Part shown: positions 55,677 to 63,896 of the stretch, piece after piece
Position numbering within the stretch: position 1 is the stretch's first letter
Layout: the number at the start of each line of letters is the position of its first letter
NCBI RefSeq assembly: GCF_000482725.1
Contig: NZ_AXWP01000030.1
Coordinates: 23,831 to 87,830 of the forward strand
Length of the DNA stretch: 64,000 nt
Source of the DNA: Psychromonas arctica DSM 14288
GTDB taxonomy: Bacteria; Pseudomonadota; Gammaproteobacteria; Enterobacterales; Psychromonadaceae
Reading direction: 5' to 3'
The notes under the pieces: generated by a model
Database searches by the model: none
What the model was told of the DNA's origin: nothing
What the model saw: only the letters and a program-made list of their open reading frames with translations
Program-made: the position numbers and the translations under genes

Positions 55677-58600
55677 ATGACTACGTTTAAAACAGAAGCG
55701 CAATTTGAACAGGCCTTTATTGAACTACTCACCCACAAGGGGTGGGAGGCTGAGGTACTAAAAAATAAAACTGAGGCGGATTTACTGCAAAACTGGGCCG
55801 ATATTTTACTTAAAAACAATAGTCAGCTTGACCGTTTAAATGATATACCGCTAACCAGTGGTGAAATGCAGCAAATTATTGAGCAAATAAAAGAATTAAA
55901 AACACCGCTAAAACTCAATGGCTTAATTAACGGTAAAACCGTGGCCATTAAGCGCGATAACCCAGCTGATACCTTGCATTTAGGCAAAGAAGTCAGCCTT
56001 AAAATATACGACAGACAAGAAATATCTAAAGGCCAAAGCGTTTACCAAATTGTGCAACAACCCAAATTTGAACGCGGCAGCCCACTGCGTAACGACAGGC
56101 GCGGCGATGTGTTGTTACTCATTAATGGTATGCCGGTAATTCATGTAGAGCTTAAACGCAGTGGCGTGCATGTTAGCCAAGCGGTTAATCAAATTGAAAA
56201 GTACAGTGCAGAAGGAATATTTAGCGGGATTTTTTCGCTGATCCAAGTATTTGTGGCGATGGCCCCAAACGAGGCAAAATACTTTGCCAACCCTGGTATG
56301 GACGGTAAGTTTAACCCTGATTATCAATTCAGCTGGGCTGATTTTATGAACGAGCCCAAAAACCACTGGAAAGACATAGCTTCAGACCTACTGTCTATTC
56401 CTATGGCGCATCAGTTAATTGGTTTTTATACCGTGGCTGATGATACGGACGGCGTACTTAAAGTCATGCGCAGTTATCAATATTATGCAGCCAATGCGAT
56501 ATCAGACAAGGTAGCTAAAACCAACTGGCAACAAATGGGCAATAGTACTAATAACCCTGAACGCTTAGGTGGCTATGTATGGCATACCACAGGCTCGGGG
56601 AAAACCATGACCAGCTTTAAATCGGCACAGCTTATTGCACAATCGAAAGATGCCGATAAGGTCATTTTTTTAATGGACAGAATTGAGTTAGGTACGCAAT
56701 CGCTCGCGGAATACAACAACTTTGCCGGTGATGGCGAAGAAGTACAAGCAACCGAAAATACCAGCGTATTAATTACCAAATTAAAAAGCACCGACCCCGC
56801 CCAAACCTTAATTGTTAGCTCCATTCAAAAAATGAGTAACATTGTTGAGGCCGTTGATGATGAAGGAACCGCGGCTAACTCGGCAGACATCGACACAATT
56901 CGCGGCAAGCGGTTAGTGTTTATTATTGACGAAGCGCACCGCTCTACAATGAGCAGTGGCAGTGACGATAAAGCAGGTATGTTGATTGCTATCAAAAAAA
57001 CATATCCTACTGCGTTGTTCTTTGGTTTTACTGGTACGCCGATACAGGATGAAAACCAAGTTAATAAAAATACTACCGCTGATGTTTTCGGTAATGAGCT
57101 TCACCGTTACAGCATTGCTGATGGTATTCGTGACCGCAACGTACTAGGCTTTGACCCCTACAAAGTAAGTACCTTCAAAGATAAAAAGATTCGCCAAGCT
57201 GTTGCCCTTGAACAAGCCAAAGCAGAATCCGTCGCTGATGCTATGGCCGACCCAGCCAAAAAGAAAAAGTTTAATTACTTTATGAATGATGTGCCTATGG
57301 CTGGCAAAAAGGATGCAACAGGTAAATACACTAAAGGCATTGAAGACTATGTACCCAAAAGCCAATACTTAACCGATGCCCACCAAGAAAAGGTGGTGGA
57401 AGACATTTTGGGCGAGTGGGATGTACTCAGTCAAGGCAATAAATTTCATGCCATTTTTGCCACCAACAGTATCGCCGAAGCCATAGATTATTACCGCCTT
57501 ATAAAAGACGCCAACCCTGAGCTTAAAATCTCCGCCTTGTTTGATCCAAATATTGATAACGATGGTGGTAGTGGCGACCGAGGCCCTACATTTAAAGGTG
57601 ATGGATTAGAAGAAATCATGAGCGACTATAACGCACGTTATGGTCAAGATTTTGATTTTGCACGCCATAGTGCCTTTAAAAAAGATTTAGCTGCTCGCCT
57701 TGCCCATAAACAACCCTATGAGCGTATTGCTAAGGACCCAGCAAAGCAGCTAGATTTACTGATAGTGGTAGATCAAATGCTCACAGGGTTTGACTCAAAA
57801 TGGCTCAATACCTTGTATTTAGACAAGGTGATTAAATACCAAAATATTATTCAAGCCTTTTCACGTACTAACCGCTTGTTTGGCCCAGACAAACCCCACG
57901 GTATTATTCGTTATTACCGCTATCCGCACACGATGGAACAACATATTGAAGATGCTGTAAAACTCTATTCGGGTGATAGACCTATTGGCTTATTTGTAGA
58001 CAAGCTTGAAAGCAATCTAGAAGCCATGAATGAATTGGTGGCAGACATTACCGAGTTGTTTGTTAATGCCGGTGTGCAAAATTTTGAAAAACTGCCAGAA
58101 GACGATACCGCCTGCGCTAAATTTGCCGATTTATTTAGAACCTTTAACCAACATTTAGCAGCCGCCAAAGTACAAGGTTTGCATTGGGATAAACAGACAT
58201 ATGCTTTTGGTGAAAACGATGAGCGTGAAGTTGATCTAACCATTAACGAGCAAGCGTTTTTAGGCTTAGCGCTACGTTATAAAGAATTAGTCGGCAAAGG
58301 TGAAGGTGGCGGTGGTGAAGGCGGGGATGTGCCTTTTGATATTAGCGGCTATTTAACCGAAATTGATACCGGAAAAATAGACGCCGATTATATGAACAGC
58401 CGTTTTGATAAGTTTTTAAAAGAGCTGAATAAACACCAAGACCAAGCGAGTATTGAACTCACCTTAAACGAGCTGCATAAATCGTTTGCTTCACTTACTC
58501 AAATAGAGCAAAAGTTTGCTAAGCTATTTTTACACGATTTACAGCGTGGTGATGCCCAGCTAATTGAAGGCCACAGCTTTAGAGATTACATCAACGACTA

Positions 58601-59549
58601 CAAAGACAATGCAGAAAATGCGCAAATCAACGTAGTGGTAAACGCTTTAGGGTTAGACAAAAACAAACTGTTGGCGTTAATGGCTGACAAAGTAGACGAG
58701 ACAAACCTTAACAACTTTGGCCGTTTTGATGCTTTAAAAGAAACGGTGAATAAAGAACAAGCAAAAGCCTATTTTGAGAAACAAGACGGTACAGTTATAT
58801 CGACCTTTAAGTTGAATATGCGCATAGCTCAGTTTTTAAAGCAGTTTATTTTTGAACAACAAGTTGAAGGTATTTTAGATGATGATTTGTCTAATCAATT
58901 TGCAGAAAAGGAGGCTTATGGAATACCGATTCCATTGGTTTTTGGTGATAAGACGTTATATCGAGCATCTCAAGTTTCTAAACTGGAGAACGCTCAAGAA
59001 TTAGGAACTATAATTTTTAAAACTGACTTACCCTACAAGCATGATCCAGTATCATTATCTGCTATGGGGTATTACTCTGAATTAAAAGAGCTTGGGGTAG
59101 TTTCAGCTTCTGTATTGGATACAACACTGACAGCTCTTATTGAGCTTGAGGGTGTAACCAAAGAGCTCGACCTTCCTTTGTATCAAGACGGTAATAGTGG
59201 AATAGTTTGGGCACTTAAAGAGACGAGAGAAGGTAGCCAAATTGATGAGTTTGTTGCTTATGCTATCCAACTAGCTGGAGATGAAAGTTTTAAAGCTTAT
59301 ATCGAAAGTGGTATTTATGATGGTGGTAAATGGCTGTTTACGGAAGCTTTTGGTCCAACCTTTGCTTCAATCTCTACATATTTTATGACAAAGAGAGCTC
59401 TGAAAAAAAAAGAAACTGAACGCAACGAAGATATGACAAATGATGATTCGGTTAATTCTATAAAAGAGAAAATAAACGGCTCTCCAAATGTTGTTGATTT
59501 TCGTGTAAATGAAAAATTAGCAGAAAAATGGAAAGAAAAAGAGCATTGA
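55677..59549 (+). CDS. hsdR: Type I R-M restriction (translocase-nuclease) subunit with C-terminal extension
   Basis: 1290 residues. N-terminal nuclease: RRGDVLLLINGMPVIHVELKRSG carries the D and E-x-K of the PD-(D/E)XK site (near 140-165). Translocase: Walker A TTGSGKTMTSFK (near 305), DEAH box VFIIDEAHRS (near 415), FGFTGTPI, and motif VI QAFSRTNRLFG. The core ends near residue 1065 (FLKQFIFEQQVEGILDDDL). A further 220 or so residues, starting KEAYGIPIPLVFGDKTLYR, do not belong to the HsdR I know and are not recognised. It follows hsdS by 12 bp. Complete and probably active. Confidence 0.93.
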   Translation: MTTFKTEAQFEQAFIELLTHKGWEAEVLKNKTEADLLQNWADILLKNNSQLDRLNDIPLTSGEMQQIIEQIKELKTPLKLNGLINGKTVAIKRDNPADTLHLGKEVSLKIYDRQEISKGQSVYQIVQQPKFERGSPLRNDRRGDVLLLINGMPVIHVELKRSGVHVSQAVNQIEKYSAEGIFSGIFSLIQVFVAMAPNEAKYFANPGMDGKFNPDYQFSWADFMNEPKNHWKDIASDLLSIPMAHQLIGFYTVADDTDGVLKVMRSYQYYAANAISDKVAKTNWQQMGNSTNNPERLGGYVWHTTGSGKTMTSFKSAQLIAQSKDADKVIFLMDRIELGTQSLAEYNNFAGDGEEVQATENTSVLITKLKSTDPAQTLIVSSIQKMSNIVEAVDDEGTAANSADIDTIRGKRLVFIIDEAHRSTMSSGSDDKAGMLIAIKKTYPTALFFGFTGTPIQDENQVNKNTTADVFGNELHRYSIADGIRDRNVLGFDPYKVSTFKDKKIRQAVALEQAKAESVADAMADPAKKKKFNYFMNDVPMAGKKDATGKYTKGIEDYVPKSQYLTDAHQEKVVEDILGEWDVLSQGNKFHAIFATNSIAEAIDYYRLIKDANPELKISALFDPNIDNDGGSGDRGPTFKGDGLEEIMSDYNARYGQDFDFARHSAFKKDLAARLAHKQPYERIAKDPAKQLDLLIVVDQMLTGFDSKWLNTLYLDKVIKYQNIIQAFSRTNRLFGPDKPHGIIRYYRYPHTMEQHIEDAVKLYSGDRPIGLFVDKLESNLEAMNELVADITELFVNAGVQNFEKLPEDDTACAKFADLFRTFNQHLAAAKVQGLHWDKQTYAFGENDEREVDLTINEQAFLGLALRYKELVGKGEGGGGEGGDVPFDISGYLTEIDTGKIDADYMNSRFDKFLKELNKHQDQASIELTLNELHKSFASLTQIEQKFAKLFLHDLQRGDAQLIEGHSFRDYINDYKDNAENAQINVVVNALGLDKNKLLALMADKVDETNLNNFGRFDALKETVNKEQAKAYFEKQDGTVISTFKLNMRIAQFLKQFIFEQQVEGILDDDLSNQFAEKEAYGIPIPLVFGDKTLYRASQVSKLENAQELGTIIFKTDLPYKHDPVSLSAMGYYSELKELGVVSASVLDTTLTALIELEGVTKELDLPLYQDGNSGIVWALKETREGSQIDEFVAYAIQLAGDESFKAYIESGIYDGGKWLFTEAFGPTFASISTYFMTKRALKKKETERNEDMTNDDSVNSIKEKINGSPNVVDFRVNEKLAEKWKEKEH

Positions 59550-59626
59550 TAATGTAATCGTTGCGGTTAAATTATCTATAAACGAAAACTGTTATTTTAA
59601 TTTAAACTAACTATTAACCACAACTC

Positions 59627-59645
59627 CCCAAATTAACAGTTTGGG
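59627..59645 (+). terminator. Stem-loop after hsdR
   Basis: CCCAAA and TTTGGG with a 7-nt loop, 77 bp after the hsdR stop, flanked by AACT / AGTT. No T-tract, so it is a weak terminator candidate. A second inverted repeat, AAACTGTTA / TAACAGTTT, overlaps it. Confidence 0.4.
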
Positions 59646-59707
59646 AAGTTGCTAAGCCTCAATCCATAAGGTGATAGTTAAAATAACAGTGCTGAAGTTC
59701 CTTTTTT

Positions 59708-59765
59708 ACAGTTTTTAAGGCGTAAAAAGTAGTTGGACACAATAATTTCACTAAGTAGCTTTCGC
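59708..59765. repeat. Intergenic element related to 41398-41450
   Basis: Shares an ordered series of short matches (CAGTTTT, GTAAAA, a TTGGACAC / TGGGCACC block, AATTTC, AAGTxGCTTxCG) with the element at 41398. This copy is inside the island, the other outside, 18 kb apart. Confidence 0.4.
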
Positions 59766-59836
59766 CCGAAGCACTTCAGAAAATAAAATTAGAGTTTGTA
59801 AAAATCCAATATTAAAGGCCTGGCACCGCTGGCTAC

Positions 59837-60526
59837 TTAGTCTTTATTATCAGCTTTAGCTTGAGCTCTGTCTAGCTTGGCTTCAGTTGGTTCGTGGTAT
59901 AAATCAACACAGTAATGGTTCACGTAAAAGTCAGAGCCAGTGCCACTATTAAGCTTATGTGCAGTATCAAACCTCAAGCTATCTTCACGTTTATTATTAA
60001 TTACAAAACCTTTAGCTTCTAAGCCTTGATACCATTCTTTCATCGCATACGATGCACCGCTCGCAATCTGAGAATAGAAAATAATCCCCCCTTTACAATT
60101 ATTTACACCACCTACGGCATAACTACCGAGTAATTGATTATTTAAGCCACTGTAGACATATTCAAAGCCCTTCCAAAGTTTGGCTTCCATAATCCACTTG
60201 TACAGACTTCCATCGGAACCTTTAGTTTCAATGTAAATGTCGCAATGGCCACCGTGCTGGGCATCGTGATGCACAGATGAGTAATCACGCTTTAACTGTA
60301 CAATGATATGCTCTGTAATTGCATCCTCGCCTTTTTCTAAGTGATGCTGTCTCCCAGACTCTGTAACACTAATTATGTTGTTAAGGTCTTTGTCTATTTG
60401 ATTTACAAACACATTGTAAGATGCAGGTGTTCTACGATTAAGCATTTCCTCCAACTCTACGGCAATGGCCAGTAAATCTTTCATACTGTTACCAGAAGGA
60501 ATAAGCACATTTATAAGTTCTGACAT
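59837..60526 (-). CDS. Putative PD-(D/E)XK nuclease (last gene of the three-gene cassette)
   Basis: 229 residues. A likely restriction-like nuclease core: conserved acidic region TEHIIVQLKRDYS, then the catalytic Asp in GGHCDIYIETKG and the E-x-K in WIMEAKLWKGFEY (about residues 93-122), which give the D-(15-20)-E-x-K spacing. A helix-rich N-terminus (SMKDLLAIAVELEEMLNRR) precedes it. The ATG overlaps the previous stop as TAATG, so the three genes are translationally coupled. The assignment rests on the D...ExK pattern alone; the family is unknown to me. Confidence 0.55.
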   Translation of the reverse strand: MSELINVLIPSGNSMKDLLAIAVELEEMLNRRTPASYNVFVNQIDKDLNNIISVTESGRQHHLEKGEDAITEHIIVQLKRDYSSVHHDAQHGGHCDIYIETKGSDGSLYKWIMEAKLWKGFEYVYSGLNNQLLGSYAVGGVNNCKGGIIFYSQIASGASYAMKEWYQGLEAKGFVINNKREDSLRFDTAHKLNSGTGSDFYVNHYCVDLYHEPTEAKLDRAQAKADNKD

Positions 60527-60972
60527 TAGGACACCTTTATTGAAGCTTGAACTTCCATCTCTTCACACAACCTAAAGAGGTTAATAAAGTATGGGAAAAC
60601 TCGAGCATTAAGGTCATCAATTGCAATATCATTACCTTCATCATCAATAAAATGCTGTTCTGATACGGCTTGCATGTATGTAGAATGGTTTAGCTCTTCT
60701 AATACATCTTCAATTTCTTTATCGTAAAGCTTGTAACGAACTTCAAGTGCTTGGAATGGGTGACTTACCAACGTAAATGCACTCTGTATTAACACATTAT
60801 CATCTTGATCTGAACGATTCAATGCAGCTCGTAAGCCACCAATGGTTAAATTCCGTTGCTGTGGATGGTGCTCTAGGTAAGAAACTATTTGATCGCAAAC
60901 AGCATAAACTGGTGAGTCTGTTGACCTCACCAGTTTCTCCAACAATTCTTTCACTTGAGCTACATTATTCAT
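60526..60972 (-). CDS. Uncharacterised protein (middle gene of the three-gene cassette)
   Basis: 148 residues, all helical and acidic by eye, beginning VAQVKELLEKLVRS and ending in NLFRLCEEMEVQ. No catalytic motif. Length and composition would suit a bridging or regulatory subunit between the 357-aa protein and the nuclease. It is 15 bp after the first gene and overlaps the nuclease gene by one base. Confidence 0.5.
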   Translation of the reverse strand: MNNVAQVKELLEKLVRSTDSPVYAVCDQIVSYLEHHPQQRNLTIGGLRAALNRSDQDDNVLIQSAFTLVSHPFQALEVRYKLYDKEIEDVLEELNHSTYMQAVSEQHFIDDEGNDIAIDDLNARVFPYFINLFRLCEEMEVQASIKVS

Positions 60973-60987
60973 TTTTTAGCCGAGTTA

Positions 60988-62061
60988 TTATGAATTCGGG
61001 ACGAGGGACAATACTTTATCAATCGCAAAACTCAAGTCTTCGAGTCTTTTTGATTTATTGATCGAAAAATCACTCAATGGTTGAGCAGTATCTAGCATTT
61101 TTGGCTGCCCCATTAGTCCAACTTCAATGTCTACAGTTCGAGATGAATCATCAATCTTGAACACCCATTTCTTTGCTACTGCAAACTTCGCTTGAACGTG
61201 ACCGCCACCTTCACCAGCTTTGTGGTAATGGTCTTCCTTAAGACACTTTTGGTTGCCCTTAAGTGGAATACGTACAGGGTTACCATCAGTCGTTACATGA
61301 CCAAGCTTTGTAACATAGCCATCGGCCGCATTGTATAATGGCTCGATAACACCAAATACGTTAGTTGCAATGCCAGGATCTACACGTTTTGCCATCAAAA
61401 AACGTCTCAAAACAAATAGCTGCTCTTGGGTGACAGTCAAAGATAATGTATTTCGATCTACAGATAATATTAGCTTAGAAAGATTGCAACACCAGTAAAC
61501 TGCATGAAATAACTGGGTACGAACTTGGCGCTTCATCGTGTAGGTAGTATGGCTGTTCCGGTGTTGCAGACCTGTTTGCGAAAGGTGTTCTACTGGAACT
61601 GATTCTTCAACCTCTTTATCAATTACAGTGCAAACCACTAATCGATTATATAGGTCGGTGCCCATGGCTACAGTATCCGCCAAGATAGGGTAGACAGTGC
61701 CTGCTCTAAGAACAGTAAGTTTTGATTTATCTTCGATCGGAAATGGGAATGCATCGTTGATCAGGGCTTCAGTTGTGAGTTGAACTTCCGTAAACAGTGA
61801 ATCCAAAGCAGACTTAGTAGCATTAACAGTAATGTCGAATATTTCAACTTGCCGAGTGTCTAACTGCAAAGCTAGCAACCCTAGCTCATTAATTTTGCTT
61901 TTTAAGCATTGATTATCGGCAATAACAGTCAGCACATCATTCTTGAATAGATCCTTTGACCGAGATGTAATCGGTATCACTTCCTTAATCTGATTTTTGG
62001 TAAAATGAAAGTTAAATCTCTCTAGTAGAGTATCAAGTTGATGTTCGTATGATGTTGGCAT
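60988..62061 (-). CDS. Uncharacterised protein (first gene of the three-gene cassette)
   Basis: 357 residues, cytoplasmic. The N-terminal half is helical (ENQIKEVIPITSRSKDLF-like, and ELGLLALQLDTRQVEIFDI). The C-terminal half has Gly-rich and His-rich stretches (KEDHYHKAGEGGGHVQAKF near 280). I find no known domain. The ribosome binding site is AAGAAGGG. It starts a minus-strand operon with the genes at 60526 and 59837, next to the Type I R-M genes, which suggests a defence or competition role, but nothing in the sequence proves it. Confidence 0.5.
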   Translation of the reverse strand: MPTSYEHQLDTLLERFNFHFTKNQIKEVIPITSRSKDLFKNDVLTVIADNQCLKSKINELGLLALQLDTRQVEIFDITVNATKSALDSLFTEVQLTTEALINDAFPFPIEDKSKLTVLRAGTVYPILADTVAMGTDLYNRLVVCTVIDKEVEESVPVEHLSQTGLQHRNSHTTYTMKRQVRTQLFHAVYWCCNLSKLILSVDRNTLSLTVTQEQLFVLRRFLMAKRVDPGIATNVFGVIEPLYNAADGYVTKLGHVTTDGNPVRIPLKGNQKCLKEDHYHKAGEGGGHVQAKFAVAKKWVFKIDDSSRTVDIEVGLMGQPKMLDTAQPLSDFSINKSKRLEDLSFAIDKVLSLVPNS

Positions 62062-62385
62062 ATAAGCCCTTCTTGTTACTACCGAAAATAATTATAGGAT
62101 TTATTATATTTACGAAATAATATCATCACTCTACTAATGATGTCTGTGTTTTATAACATAGTTTTTAGTTGTTTAATTTACCCCTAAAAAATAGAAGCCT
62201 TTTATTTAATAAGTGAAATATCATTTCTATTGCTTTTTCAATACTTCCCTTAAGTCCTGCATTCTATATGCCCCTTTACGACTCAGAATACTGAAGGTTT
62301 GTTGCCCAATAATACTTAGCCACATCAATATTGAATATAGAGTTTATAGTGGTAATTATTTGTATTTAAATGGCATTTGATATGA
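62062..62385. other. Intergenic region between cassette and integrase
   Basis: 324 bp without a supported gene. It contains the promoter side of the three-gene cassette and the 3' side of the integrase gene. No hairpin with a T-tract is evident. Confidence 0.35.
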
Positions 62386-63630
62386 TTAAACTCTACCAAC
62401 CAAAACAGAAAGATCTCTTTCATGATATAAACCATCTGCAATAGAGAGTTCCTCTATATGTTTACTCCACCAAGCCATAATATCTATGCGTTGATTTAAG
62501 TAAGTTGAATGATTATAAGATTGGCTCACGGAGTTACCTACCTTATGCGATAAACAAGCTTCAGAAGGCTCATAAGCAAAGCCTTGATCACTAAGTGTCG
62601 TTCTTGCTAAACCGCGTAAGCCATGAGCTGTTTGCTTACCTTGATAACCCATACGCTTTAATGCCATGTTCGCACTTGCTTTATTAGCATGAGAAGTTGG
62701 GTCTCGATCAGCTGGAAAGATATAAGGTGAAAAAATTGAAATTAGTTTACAGTCATGTAGAAGCGATAGTGTTTGTTTTGTTAAAGGTATTTTATGTTCG
62801 CTCCCAGTCTTCATTCTATTCGCAGGTACAATCCATAGCTTATTGTTGTAATCAATCTCATCCCATTTAGCGAGAGCTGCTTCGGCAGGTCTCGTCATCG
62901 TATGTAATTGCCATAAAATTAAATTTCTAGTTACTTTTTTGATGTTAGCTGTAGCTATAGATAAAAGCAGCTTAGGAAGCTCTTCAGGGGGGACATGAGG
63001 ATTGTTTGTCACTTTATTAGCCATGAACACCTCTTTAATACCAGCAAGGGGATTAGAGTGGATTATTCCGTGATTTGTGGCATAGCGCATAATCTGATTT
63101 AAATACTGACAAGCTCTAGCAATAACCTCAAGGTTGCCTTTAGCTTCGATTGGTCTTAATGCTTTGATCGCTATAGGAGCTGTAATAGCCGTAATTGGCA
63201 ATGAACCTAAATGTGGAAGGATATGGTTTGTTAATGTTGTTTCAATTGTTTTAAGTGTACTTTCTTGAACTTCTGACTTTTTCAATACTAACCATTCTTG
63301 AACAACTACATCAAAAGTATTTTTGTGTATTCGCTCTTTAACTAAACTTTCTTCATCTCTGTGTTCTTTTGGATTAATTCCTTGAACCAATAACTCTTTC
63401 GCTGAGTCACGTAGTTTACGAGCTTGCCCTAAAGTAACAGATGGATATGCACCAAGTCCCATTAAAGCTGGTTTTTTATCAATAGGTTTATTAAAGCGTA
63501 ACTGCCAAAGCTTAGAACCATTGGGCTTGATACGTAGTTGCAAACCACCACCATCCGACAAAGTAATAACTTTTTCAGAAGGTTTAGTTTGTTTAATTTG
63601 TGTATCAGTAAGAGGTGTAGTTTTAGCCAT
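62386..63630 (-). CDS. int: P4-type tyrosine integrase
   Basis: 414 residues. The N-terminal arm-binding domain (DUF4102) has the KVITLSDGGGLQLRIKPNGSK pattern. Catalytic residues: Arg in HTMTRPAEAALAKWDEID, Lys in RMKTGSEHKIPL, His-x-x-Arg in TAHGLRGLART, His in LSHKVGNSVSQSYNHSTYL, with the Tyr in that last segment. P4-type integrases insert islands into tRNA 3' ends. It reads away from the tRNA-Thr, 184 bp away, with arm-type repeats between. Confidence 0.95.
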   Translation of the reverse strand: MAKTTPLTDTQIKQTKPSEKVITLSDGGGLQLRIKPNGSKLWQLRFNKPIDKKPALMGLGAYPSVTLGQARKLRDSAKELLVQGINPKEHRDEESLVKERIHKNTFDVVVQEWLVLKKSEVQESTLKTIETTLTNHILPHLGSLPITAITAPIAIKALRPIEAKGNLEVIARACQYLNQIMRYATNHGIIHSNPLAGIKEVFMANKVTNNPHVPPEELPKLLLSIATANIKKVTRNLILWQLHTMTRPAEAALAKWDEIDYNNKLWIVPANRMKTGSEHKIPLTKQTLSLLHDCKLISIFSPYIFPADRDPTSHANKASANMALKRMGYQGKQTAHGLRGLARTTLSDQGFAYEPSEACLSHKVGNSVSQSYNHSTYLNQRIDIMAWWSKHIEELSIADGLYHERDLSVLVGRV

Positions 63631-63683
63631 AAGTAATACCAGTTATCCAATCAAATGAGCGGTATTACTTATGGTATTACTTT
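63631..63683. repeat. Right island end: inverted and tandem GGTATTACTT sites
   Basis: AAGTAATACC at 63631-63640 is the reverse complement of GGTATTACTT. Two direct copies separated by AT follow at 63661-63682, and these with the next T are identical to 44271-44293. Likely integrase arm sites, and also part of the integrase promoter region. Confidence 0.8.
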
Positions 63684-63813
63684 TAATCTAGGTTGTCACT
63701 GAACACTTTAGGACCTTATTGGACTACAAAGTTAAGAATAGCTCGTAAAGCATTGTATATTAATGGATATAAAAGACGTTATGGGATGTTAATAAACTTG
63801 AGGAATTTAGATG

Positions 63814-63889
63814 TGGTGCTGATAGGCGGATTTGAACCGCCGACCTCACCCTTACCAAGGGTGCGCTCTACCAACTGAGCCATATCAGC
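63814..63889 (-). tRNA. tRNA-Thr (anticodon GGT)
   Basis: 76 nt with encoded CCA. The acceptor arm GCTGATA/TATCAGC pairs perfectly, the D-arm is GCTC/GAGC, the anticodon stem CACCC/GGGTG holds the loop TTGGTAA (anticodon GGT), and the T-arm is GGCGG/CCGCC with TTCAAAT. It follows the 5S gene by about 7 nt in the same direction, so it is the tail of an rRNA operon. The 3' end is the integration site of the island, and the intact gene retains function. Confidence 0.98.
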
Positions 63890-63896
63890 AAATGGG

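Larger units (their letters stand above)
44187..63838. mobile_element. Genomic island integrated in tRNA-Thr (about 19.6 kb)
   Basis: The right end is the intact 3' end of tRNA-Thr beside a P4-type integrase that reads away from it. The left end is a decayed copy of the same tRNA 3' end at 44187-44210. Identical 23-bp sequences sit just inside both ends (44271-44293 and 63661-63683). Cargo: AlpA-like regulators, an HUH protein, recombinase plus LRAT protein, DUF2787, RadC, Mrr, Type I R-M and a three-gene cassette with a putative nuclease. No phage structural or conjugation genes are present, so it is a defence-type integrative island, not a full prophage or ICE. Confidence 0.85.

Noticed and set aside
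44187..63838. Prophage or conjugative element
   Set aside because: No capsid, tail, terminase, relaxase-T4SS or mating genes were found.
63693..63878. 61-codon ORF over tRNA-Thr
   Set aside because: It overlaps the tRNA on the opposite strand and has no coding support.
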